From Bacillota bacterium (lineage in GTDB: Bacteria; Bacillota; Clostridia; Christensenellales; Aristaeellaceae), in assembly GCA_023425025.1 (NCBI GenBank), contig JAFADG010000036.1, positions 1 to 35,278 on the forward strand: DNA of 35,278 nt, given 5' to 3'. The position numbers and the translations under genes were made by a program. Below, in pieces: positions 1-6,521 of this stretch; position 1 is the stretch's first letter; every line of letters starts with the position of its first letter. The notes beneath the pieces are model-generated. The model was not told the DNA's origin. It searched no databases and worked only from the letters and a program-made list of their open reading frames with translations.

Positions 1-681
1 GTGTCTGACGACAATTCCGTGACCTCTTCCGTCAATGCCCCAATGCTGTACCAGGCCTTTAATGTCATGCACGGCGAAGGCAAGGATTTGGCTTTGCCCG
101 CATTCCATGTCGTTGTCAACGATGAGCAGCCGGCTGCGGAAGCCAACGGCGTCGCCGTATTCAAAGGCAATACAATGATCGGTTTTTTGTCGCCCGAGGA
201 GACCAAATACCTTCTGTTTGCCACCGGCAAAGTACAGGGCGGCATCCTGACGCTGTCCACCAAAGGCGGTATGGAGCATGATGTGTCCCTGGAGATATCC
301 AACAGCAGCACGAAGAGGTCGTATTTCATTGAAAATGGGCAGCTGAATGTGGAAGTGAACATTGAAGTCGGCGTATTCCTGGCTGAGGCAGCCATGAAGA
401 TCGACGCGCTGAACGAAGAGGAGATCGCCTCCCTGGAAGCCATGGCGGGCGCCGTCGTCACGGAGCGGACAGAGGCCGTCATTCAAAAAATGCAGACGGA
501 ATTTCATTCCGATGTTTTTGGCTTTGGGACCATGATCCATCAAAAAAATCCCGCATTGTGGAAGCAGGTGTCCGACAACTGGAATGACGGCTATTTCCCC
601 AACCTGAACGTTTCCGTTCACACAAAAGTGAACATTATCAACTCGGCTTACATGAAACAGAGTACGAAGGAAGGGGAATAG
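1..681 (+). CDS. Ger(x)C-family spore germination protein, C-terminal part (5' end cut by window edge)
   Basis: This is the C-terminal half of a GerC-type subunit of a nutrient germinant receptor, a lipoprotein that sits with GerA and GerB subunits on the spore inner membrane. The visible 226 residues match the last domains of the family: a strand-rich stretch containing VAVFKGNTMIGFLSPEE, the sensor of the GVA-F--dk--G-l---e pattern, and a helical end with the usual terminal NV.VHTKV strand. The reading frame is open to base 1. The GTG there is just an internal valine-type codon, because GerC proteins are normally about 350-400 residues with a lipobox. The stop is one base before the next gene, so the two are an operon. 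GerA is expected outside the window to the left. Family assignment is fairly sure; the germinant cannot be predicted. Confidence 0.85.
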   Translation: MSDDNSVTSSVNAPMLYQAFNVMHGEGKDLALPAFHVVVNDEQPAAEANGVAVFKGNTMIGFLSPEETKYLLFATGKVQGGILTLSTKGGMEHDVSLEISNSSTKRSYFIENGQLNVEVNIEVGVFLAEAAMKIDALNEEEIASLEAMAGAVVTERTEAVIQKMQTEFHSDVFGFGTMIHQKNPALWKQVSDNWNDGYFPNLNVSVHTKVNIINSAYMKQSTKEGE

Positions 682-682
682 C

Positions 683-904
683 ATGCTGACAGCCATTGTT
701 CTGCTGGTGTTTGCCGTCGTGTTTATGATAGATTTCCTGCCGCTGAACAGAATTATTTCCCCCAAGGAAAAATGGGTCTACGGGGCATTTATGTTGCTGA
801 GCATGGGCGTTTTGATGATGTACTCCATGGATATAACAGTGCCCTCCCCATCCAAACTGATCATAAACGCGTTGGATGCCATTATCCCCTCGCTCAAACA
901 ATAA
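683..904 (+). CDS. Small two-helix membrane protein in germination operon (GerD-subunit-like candidate)
   Basis: A 73-residue protein with two hydrophobic segments (about residues 2-21 and 31-49), a short charged loop containing PKEKW, and a tail with a P-x-PS motif followed by an amphipathic helix. Its ATG lies one base after the gerC stop, with AAGGGG upstream as ribosome binding site, and it ends 29 bases before gerB. That close packing supports a real gene. Small two-helix proteins called D subunits (for example GerKD) are known beside germinant-receptor operons in Bacillus and modulate germination. I infer the same role from size, topology and context, not from clear sequence similarity. 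A second candidate with the same layout is at 32956-33168. Confidence 0.7.
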   Translation: MLTAIVLLVFAVVFMIDFLPLNRIISPKEKWVYGAFMLLSMGVLMMYSMDITVPSPSKLIINALDAIIPSLKQ

Positions 905-933
905 GCTGTACATCACGCGGAAAGGAGCGTCGC

Positions 934-2022
934 ATGAACAAGGAAACCATTTCGCTTCGTCAGGCAATTTACAGCATCATGCTGTTCATTTTCGGAAGCA
1001 GCATCGTCGTGGGTGTCAGCGGAGAAGCAAAACAGGATGCTTGGATATCCCTCTTGCTGGCCATGGCTGCCGCCTTCCCTTTGCTCATGATGTACGCCAG
1101 AATCATCCGCCTGTACCCCGAAACAGACTTTTTCGATATCATTATCACCGTATTTGGCAAGATCATTGGAAGGGTGATCATCGCCCTGTTCACCTGGTAT
1201 GCCATTCACTTGGCCGCCCTGGTCATCAAAAATTTTTCAGAATTCCTGCAGATTGTATCCATGCCGGAAACGCCCGAACTGCCCATGATGGCCGCTCTTG
1301 CCTTTGTGACGGCCTATCTGGCCAAAAGCAGCACATCGGTTCTTGGCAAGTGGTCTGTCGTCATGTTTCCCATTGTAACCATCGTGATCCTGCTGACAGT
1401 CGTACTATCTGTCAAGGATATGGATCTGACCAATCTGCTGCCCATTCTGGAAAAGGGATGGACGCCGATTGTGGCGGGAGCTTATCAAATCGTCACTTTC
1501 CCCTTTGCGGAGACCGTGGTTTTCTTATGTATGGCAGGCTCCATCAAAAAACAGGATAGCCCCTATAAAATCTATGGCTATTCTCTCTTGGCCAGCGGTC
1601 TTTTTCTGGCGCTGGTCATGGTGCGAAACATTTCCATCCTGGGCCCGACAATGGTCGGCGCGTCCTACTTCCCTTCCTATACAACCGCAAGAATCCTGAC
1701 TTTGGGTGATTTTTTGTCGCGCATCGAAGGCACGATCACAATGAACTTTCTGCTGTCCGGGATCGTAAAAATTGCCGTATGCCTTCACGCCGGCGCCAAG
1801 GGCATTGCCAAACTGTTTAACATCGACGTATACAAAAATATGCTGATGCCGGCCAGCATGCTGGCGCTGGCATTGTGCGCCATCGTTTACAAAAGCGCCA
1901 TGGAGATGTTTGGATTTTTGAAGTACTACCAGTTTTATGCCATACCGTTTCAGATTCTGATTCCGCTTCTCGTTTGGATTGCCGCCGAAATCAAAGTAAG
2001 AAGGGAACCAAAAAAGGCATAA
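934..2022 (+). CDS. GerB-type spore germination permease
   Basis: A 362-residue integral membrane protein of the GerAB/YndE family, amino-acid-permease fold (APC superfamily), normally the germinant-binding subunit in the spore inner membrane. About ten hydrophobic helices are visible. Early landmarks are FGSSIVVGVSGEAKQDAW, where the broken first helix and the AKQDAW segment are family-typical, and LYPETDFFDII before helix 3. The open frame extends further upstream, but the start is set at this ATG by AAAGGAG seven bases upstream; the extension would overlap the small upstream gene. It is the last gene of the operon: the next gene has its own promoter. No clear terminator is visible after it. 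Length matches the family (about 360). Confidence 0.9.
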   Translation: MNKETISLRQAIYSIMLFIFGSSIVVGVSGEAKQDAWISLLLAMAAAFPLLMMYARIIRLYPETDFFDIIITVFGKIIGRVIIALFTWYAIHLAALVIKNFSEFLQIVSMPETPELPMMAALAFVTAYLAKSSTSVLGKWSVVMFPIVTIVILLTVVLSVKDMDLTNLLPILEKGWTPIVAGAYQIVTFPFAETVVFLCMAGSIKKQDSPYKIYGYSLLASGLFLALVMVRNISILGPTMVGASYFPSYTTARILTLGDFLSRIEGTITMNFLLSGIVKIAVCLHAGAKGIAKLFNIDVYKNMLMPASMLALALCAIVYKSAMEMFGFLKYYQFYAIPFQILIPLLVWIAAEIKVRREPKKA

Positions 2023-2041
2023 AAGGATCGTTCCCCATCCA

Positions 2042-2070
2042 TTGACATTTACGAACAAACGTTCTACAAT
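2042..2070 (+). promoter_or_regulatory. Sigma-A-type promoter of the radical SAM gene
   Basis: TTGACA (2042-2047) is a perfect -35 box, followed by exactly 17 bases and TACAAT (2065-2070), a five-of-six -10 box. It starts 20 bases after the gerB stop, so the downstream gene can be transcribed independently of the germination operon. The spacer is almost filled by a LexA-type box. Confidence 0.85.
2052..2065. promoter_or_regulatory. LexA/DinR-type SOS box
   Basis: CGAACAAACGTTCT matches 13 of 14 positions of the Gram-positive SOS box CGAACRNRYGTTYC (only the last base differs). It lies within the spacer and touches the first base of the -10 box, an ideal place for a repressor to block RNA polymerase. 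That LexA binds here is an inference from the sequence match and its position. Confidence 0.75.
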
Positions 2071-2092
2071 ATCAACGAGAGGGGGAGTGCCT

Positions 2093-2977
2093 TTGGAAAC
2101 GGTGCAGGCGAAGCAGCTTTTGTCTCCCCTGAAGCCTTCGGACGAATTTTTTCATAGCGATTACAATTTGAATTTGTACCGTGGCTGCAGCCACGGCTGC
2201 GTTTACTGCGATTCCAGATCGGTCTGTTATCAGCTGGATAGATTCGAGCAGGTCCGGGTCAAGGAAAACGCGCTGCCGATGCTGCGTGAGGAGCTCCAGC
2301 GCAAGCGCAAAGCAGGGCTTGTTTCCACCGGCGCCATGAGCGACCCGTACAATACCTTTGAAAAGGAAACGCTGGTTACCCGCGGCGCCCTCCTGCTGCT
2401 TCGGCAGTTTGGCTTTGGCGCGGGCTTTACCACAAAGTCTGACCTTGCGGCAAGAGATGCGGACGTGCTTGCGGATATTCAACGTTTTGCGCCTGTGCGT
2501 GCCTGCCTTTCCATCACCTGTATGGATGACGCGCTGTGCAGGAAGCTGGAGCCTTATGCGGCGGTGACTACCCAGCGCTTCCAAGCGCTTGCGGCGCTGT
2601 CAGGCGCGGGTATATTCGCCGGCGTGTGGCTCAACCCCGTGCTCCCCTTCCTTACGGACAGTGAGCGGAACATTCTTGGCATTGTACGAAGGACGAAGGA
2701 GTGCGGCGGACAGTTTATTGTCTGCCACTTTGGCATGACGCTGCGCACGGGCAACCGGGAATACTTTTACCAGGCGCTGGACAGGGATTTCCCCGGCGTC
2801 AAGGCAAAGTATGCAAAGGCCTTCGGCCTTGATTATATGTGTCCGAGCCCAAGGGCCGGCGAACTGAAGGCCGCTTTCGTAAACGAATGCGACCGCCTGA
2901 AAATCCCATACAGGTTTCCCGATATCAACCGAGCCATGTTCTTAAGGCAAGCAAAGCAGGTGAGCATGTTTGCCTGA
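2093..2977 (+). CDS. Radical SAM protein, SPL-like family (COG1533 type)
   Basis: A 294-residue radical SAM enzyme. The [4Fe-4S] cluster motif C-x3-C-x2-C is seen in RGCSHGCVYC near residues 29-36, and the barrel continues with SDPYN, SITCMDD and VWLNPVLPFLTD, typical of the family named after spore photoproduct lyase. True SplB of Bacillus is longer (about 340 residues) with the cysteine triad near residue 90, so this is a relative and not SplB itself; the reaction is unknown. The start is TTG at 2093, because GAGGGGGA ends seven bases before it and an upstream in-frame TTG at 2042 is the -35 box. The SOS box over the promoter points to a DNA-damage role (inference). It follows gerB, but with its own promoter. 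Confidence 0.85.
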   Translation: METVQAKQLLSPLKPSDEFFHSDYNLNLYRGCSHGCVYCDSRSVCYQLDRFEQVRVKENALPMLREELQRKRKAGLVSTGAMSDPYNTFEKETLVTRGALLLLRQFGFGAGFTTKSDLAARDADVLADIQRFAPVRACLSITCMDDALCRKLEPYAAVTTQRFQALAALSGAGIFAGVWLNPVLPFLTDSERNILGIVRRTKECGGQFIVCHFGMTLRTGNREYFYQALDRDFPGVKAKYAKAFGLDYMCPSPRAGELKAAFVNECDRLKIPYRFPDINRAMFLRQAKQVSMFA

Positions 2978-2988
2978 TCATACAAAAT

Positions 2989-3020
2989 ACCCCCGGCGGA
3001 AGAAACCTTCCGCCGGGGGT
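2989..3020. terminator. Hairpin terminator between convergent genes
   Basis: A perfect 14-bp stem (2989-3002 with 3007-3020) closes a 4-base loop. On the minus strand it is followed by TATTTTGTAT, so it best serves the L,D-transpeptidase gene; on the plus strand there is no T-run, but the hairpin stands just after the radical SAM stop. Confidence 0.8.
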
Positions 3021-3048
3021 CATGCTTGATACGTTCACAGGTTCGTTT

Positions 3049-4770
3049 TTACGGTGTGGGTGCCGGTGTAGCCAGCAGATAGGGGTCTGCCGTCGGGCTT
3101 GGGGTCGATGAGGGTGCCGGGGTTGCCAGAACATCAGCATAAATGACATTCAGCGTTTTGGTGCCGGCCACGCCGTCGGCCTTCAGGCCCTGATCCTTCT
3201 GGTACGCTTTCACCGCGTTCACCGTGCCGCCATAGTAGCCGCCCGTTACCGTGCCGGTATAATAGCCCAGCTCCGTAAGCTTCCTCTGCAGCCAGTAGAC
3301 GTCCTCGCCCTTGGAACCGTTTTTCAGCGTTCTAAAAGGCATGGGCGGCTGCGCATCGCTCACATAGGTGGGCGGCGCCGTCGGCGCGGGGGTCGCTTTG
3401 GGCAGCATACGGCTCTTGTCCAGGGCCGCGGGCTTTAGCGATTGTGTCAGCTCCGGGTCGGAGGGCAGTTTGTCGGTGACTGTAACGACCACGCCCTTGC
3501 CAAGGTTTTCATACACCCACTTGGCATCGCTTACCTGAAGGCGGATACAGCCGTGGGAGGCCCTGGAGCCAAGGTCATAGTAGGAGCCTGTCGCCAGATC
3601 CATCACATTGGTGGAGTTGTAAATCACCGAATGGAAGGCGATGGAGCTGTTGATCCGGGTCCAATACTGTGCCCAGCCGCCGCCCCACTTGGGGAAGGTG
3701 GCCCAGCGGGCCGTCCTGCCGTTCAGCGTCCAGTCGCCAAGATCGCTGGGGAAGGCTTTGGTGCCGGTGGAACAGATCATCTGCCGGACAATGTCGGTAT
3801 ACCCGCCGTTTTCATCCCGTCCATATACGGTAACGACCTGGTTTTTGACATCTACCGTAACGGCATAGGGAATGGGGGTGGGTACGGGCGTAGGTTTGGG
3901 GGTGGCGGAGGCATCGGAAACATCCTGGTTGTTGAAGACCATGTTCCAGGTTTCCTCGCCTGTAATGCCGTCCACCGTCAGCGCGTTGTGCTGTTGGAAA
4001 GCGCTCACGGCATCCCTGGTCTGGTTCATATAATTGCCCGATACGGGTCCGGTATAAAAACCAAGTTCCGTCAACCGCGTTTGCAGCTGCTTCACCTTCG
4101 CGCCGGTAGAACCGCGCTGCAGCTTTTTGGTAAATTCCACATTCCCAAGCGTGGGAGCGGGCGTTGCCTGAACGGATGTGTTTTGCTCAGGCGCGGGAGT
4201 CGGCGCAGGAGCCAATGCCGGCGTTGCGTCCTTTTTGGACAAAGCCTTCTGCGTGTCATATAAAAGCTCCAACGTCTGTACATCGGCTTTGCCGGTTACC
4301 GGCAGCCCATTTTTATTCTGGAAGGAATGTACGGCATAATAGGTGCCTTCCAGATAATTGCCGCTGATTTTTCCGTTGTAATAGGAAAGCTCCGTCAGGC
4401 GGGTCTGCAATTGCTTTACACTGTCGCCGGAATCGCCCTTTTTCAAGGGACGGAAACGGGCGGCATAAAGCATTTCCTGCGTGGCCGCGTCGGCGGTACC
4501 CGTTGCTTCCAGCCCAAAATCCTTCTGGAATGCACGGATAGCCGCCTGGGTGCCCTCGCGGTACAATCCGCTGATCTTTCCGCTGTAGTAGTTCAAATCG
4601 GTGAGCCTCGTCTGCAGCCGCGCCACCGCATCCCCACTGTCGCCGTACTTAAGCGTTTCCCCCTGGGTGGATACCGCTTCCTGGGTAAGCTGTGCTCCGC
4701 CTTCAGCCAACGCAGACATGCCTGACATCAGGATTGCGCACACCATAACCCAAACAACAAGTTTCTTCAT
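3049..4770 (-). CDS. Secreted L,D-transpeptidase (YkuD) with four peptidoglycan-binding repeats
   Basis: A 573-residue exported enzyme expected to make 3-3 cross-links or attach proteins in peptidoglycan. A signal peptide covers residues 1-22 (ends MSALA). Three PG_binding_1 repeats follow at about 40-107, 113-176 and 213-281, each with the LQTRLT-L-YY/FYTG core and a DG-AG/TG-E-T end. The YkuD catalytic domain spans about 305-435 with SHGCIRL (His406, nucleophile Cys408). A fourth binding repeat lies at about 475-545, then a Pro/Ala/Thr-rich tail. Pro/Thr-rich linkers join the modules. TGAGGTG precedes the ATG. Having wall-binding repeats on both sides of the catalytic domain is less common. 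An upstream 21-bp element (4855-4875) is shared with chemotaxis genes. Function is well supported. Confidence 0.92.
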   Translation of the reverse strand: MKKLVVWVMVCAILMSGMSALAEGGAQLTQEAVSTQGETLKYGDSGDAVARLQTRLTDLNYYSGKISGLYREGTQAAIRAFQKDFGLEATGTADAATQEMLYAARFRPLKKGDSGDSVKQLQTRLTELSYYNGKISGNYLEGTYYAVHSFQNKNGLPVTGKADVQTLELLYDTQKALSKKDATPALAPAPTPAPEQNTSVQATPAPTLGNVEFTKKLQRGSTGAKVKQLQTRLTELGFYTGPVSGNYMNQTRDAVSAFQQHNALTVDGITGEETWNMVFNNQDVSDASATPKPTPVPTPIPYAVTVDVKNQVVTVYGRDENGGYTDIVRQMICSTGTKAFPSDLGDWTLNGRTARWATFPKWGGGWAQYWTRINSSIAFHSVIYNSTNVMDLATGSYYDLGSRASHGCIRLQVSDAKWVYENLGKGVVVTVTDKLPSDPELTQSLKPAALDKSRMLPKATPAPTAPPTYVSDAQPPMPFRTLKNGSKGEDVYWLQRKLTELGYYTGTVTGGYYGGTVNAVKAYQKDQGLKADGVAGTKTLNVIYADVLATPAPSSTPSPTADPYLLATPAPTP

Positions 4771-4854
4771 TGGACACCTCAGTTGCTATGAGAACTAGAA
4801 ATGTACATTTCCATACCATATGACGAATCACCTGCCGATTTGGTTGCATATTTT

Positions 4855-4875
4855 CATATAGTATTCTTTAGTATT
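4855..4875 (-). promoter_or_regulatory. 21-bp recurrent element, copy 4 (upstream of L,D-transpeptidase)
   Basis: On the plus strand this reads CATAT-AGTATTCTTT-AGTATT and fits the consensus CATAY-N2-YRTTYTKT-RGTATT shared with three sites upstream of chemotaxis genes. It lies 85 bases before the start codon. It is the most divergent copy, but all 13 invariant positions hold. Whether it is a promoter or an operator is unknown. Confidence 0.5.
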
Positions 4876-4921
4876 GTAACAAAAAACGCATAATCAGCAA
4901 AATGCTGTATGAATATGGCCT

Positions 4922-4960
4922 CCGCCGGCAGCAAAGGGGGGATGCCTTTGCTGCCGGCGG
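4922..4960. terminator. Long perfect hairpin downstream of the foldase gene
   Basis: A 16-bp perfect stem (4922-4937 with 4945-4960) encloses a 7-base loop. No T-run follows on either strand, so it may be an RNA-stabilising or backup hairpin rather than an intrinsic terminator. It sits between the start of the L,D-transpeptidase gene and the end of the foldase gene. Confidence 0.5.
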
Positions 4961-4968
4961 CAGGCGTG

Positions 4969-4999
4969 AAAAAGCGGCGCCCCGCTTTCGGAGCGCCGC
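4969..4999 (-). terminator. Intrinsic terminator of the foldase gene
   Basis: On the minus strand, GCGGCGC and GCGCCGC form a stem (4993-4999 with 4974-4980), followed directly by five Ts (4969-4973). It lies 12 bases after the foldase stop codon. Confidence 0.8.
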
Positions 5000-5011
5000 C
5001 TGCAAAGAAGT

Positions 5012-6361
5012 TTATTTCATCCTGTCGTTATAGATCTTAACACCGGATTCCGCAACCCATGCGGCAATTTGCGTATCGTAGGCCTCATCCTGCTTGCTCG
5101 TGAGCAACTCGCCCGATATGCTTTCCTTTACCTTATCCAGCGCCACAGGGCCCTCGGCGATATTGGAAGCATACTTGATGATGTGGATGCCGCTCTGGCC
5201 GCGGACCGCGCCACTTACATCGCCGACTGCCGTGAGCGCCATGGCGCCGGCTGTAAAAGCCGGATCAAAGGGCGTAAAGCCTTCGCACAAGGCATAGCCC
5301 GTTTCCTTTTGCGGGGAGGTCTGCATGCCTGGATCCTCGCCGTAGGTGGCCATCAAAGCATCGAAATTTTCGCCGGCCGCGATCTTGTCCAGCACCTCGT
5401 CCACGGTGGGCTGCAGGGTGGCATACGCGTCTTCCAGGGCCTTGTCGTACTGGGCCTGCAGGTCAGCCTTTTCCTTTTCCAAAGCGGCCTTCTGCTCAGT
5501 CAGCTGTACACGCGTGGGATCGTCCTGGGCGGCGCTTTCCCCAAGACCTGCGAGGGAGGTATCCACATTGGTGATTTCCGTCGTCTTGGCGGTAATCTTC
5601 GAATTTAAGTCCGTCAGGTTCGCCTGAACATCGTCAGGGAACTTGCGCAGGATATGCTTCACATAACGGTATCCCGCCGGCGCATAATACACCGTGCCGT
5701 TGCCGTTGACCGTGGAACCGTAGGAGGAAAGGCTGCTGGCATAGCTGGTTTTCGCCGCTTCCACCCGGGTGTCATATTCCGTTTTGATTTCATCATCGGT
5801 GACGGCGATGTCCTTGATGATGTAATTGCGCAGCTTTTCCGCGATGGCGCTGGCCTTTTCGTTTGCGTAGAAATAATCTTCAAACGTATAGCCCAGTTCT
5901 TCCATTTTCTCGCTGATGGCGGTGTCAAGGGCTTCCCCTTCCAGAGTGGTGTCGGCAAAATACTGGGTCTTCACGGATTCCTTTTGTGAATCCATGCTGG
6001 TCTGCGCCTTTTCACGGACCGCGGCATCCTCTTCCTCGGTCAGCGTAGCCAAGCCAAGCTCTTCCTGCTTCTGCTGCTTGACCAATTCCTCGGCATAGCT
6101 GTTGAGGAGGGAATCAAGGGCTTGCGCGCGGGTCAGAGAATCTGTCGGATCATAGCTCATGCCATACAGGCTGTACATATAGGCCATGTATTGAAGCTGG
6201 TATTCCAGTTCATAGCTTACCTGTATCTTTGTAACTGTTTTGTCGCCCAGCTCCACGATAACGGTGGCATTGTCAACCGCCATATCTTTTTCAATCAGGG
6301 CACAACTGGACAGCAGCATTGCCGAAACCAGCACCAAGGCCAAAATCGCCTTTTTGCGCAT
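5012..6361 (-). CDS. Lipoprotein peptidyl-prolyl isomerase / foldase (PrsA-SurA type)
   Basis: A 449-residue lipoprotein likely acting as a foldase on the outer face of the membrane. The signal peptide ends in the lipobox LSSC (lipidated Cys20). A SurA-like helical N-domain (about 35-225) precedes a parvulin-type region that opens with YRYVKHIL near residue 232 and continues with GENFDALMATYGEDPG near 322-338 and GIHIIKY near 400. Between the first and second landmarks there is a roughly 75-residue, heptad-rich insertion (about 243-315) rich in Leu, Lys, Glu and Gln, which looks like a coiled coil; parvulins normally have only a short loop there. It stands alone, with a promoter upstream and a terminator downstream. 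The class is well supported; isomerase activity is not proven. Confidence 0.85.
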   Translation of the reverse strand: MRKKAILALVLVSAMLLSSCALIEKDMAVDNATVIVELGDKTVTKIQVSYELEYQLQYMAYMYSLYGMSYDPTDSLTRAQALDSLLNSYAEELVKQQKQEELGLATLTEEEDAAVREKAQTSMDSQKESVKTQYFADTTLEGEALDTAISEKMEELGYTFEDYFYANEKASAIAEKLRNYIIKDIAVTDDEIKTEYDTRVEAAKTSYASSLSSYGSTVNGNGTVYYAPAGYRYVKHILRKFPDDVQANLTDLNSKITAKTTEITNVDTSLAGLGESAAQDDPTRVQLTEQKAALEKEKADLQAQYDKALEDAYATLQPTVDEVLDKIAAGENFDALMATYGEDPGMQTSPQKETGYALCEGFTPFDPAFTAGAMALTAVGDVSGAVRGQSGIHIIKYASNIAEGPVALDKVKESISGELLTSKQDEAYDTQIAAWVAESGVKIYNDRMK

Positions 6362-6405
6362 GAACTTCTCTCCTATTCTCTGTGCGAATTCAAGTCGCTT
6401 TTGCT

Positions 6406-6434
6406 ATTATACAAGACTCACCGAAAAACAGCAA
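6406..6434 (-). promoter_or_regulatory. Sigma-A-type promoter of the foldase gene
   Basis: On the minus strand, TTGCTG (6429-6434), 17 bases, then a perfect TATAAT (6406-6411). The -10 box lies 44 bases upstream of the start codon. Confidence 0.7.
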
Positions 6435-6521
6435 GCAACGTTTGATAATTTATTGTGAATTTTTAAGAATCCATCCAGAATACCACACATATGTATGCTG
6501 CTTGACGGCGATCAATTGCGC

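Noticed and set aside
2042..2092. Earlier TTG start for the radical SAM protein
   Set aside because: The TTG at 2042 is the -35 box, and the ribosome site is correctly spaced for the TTG at 2093.
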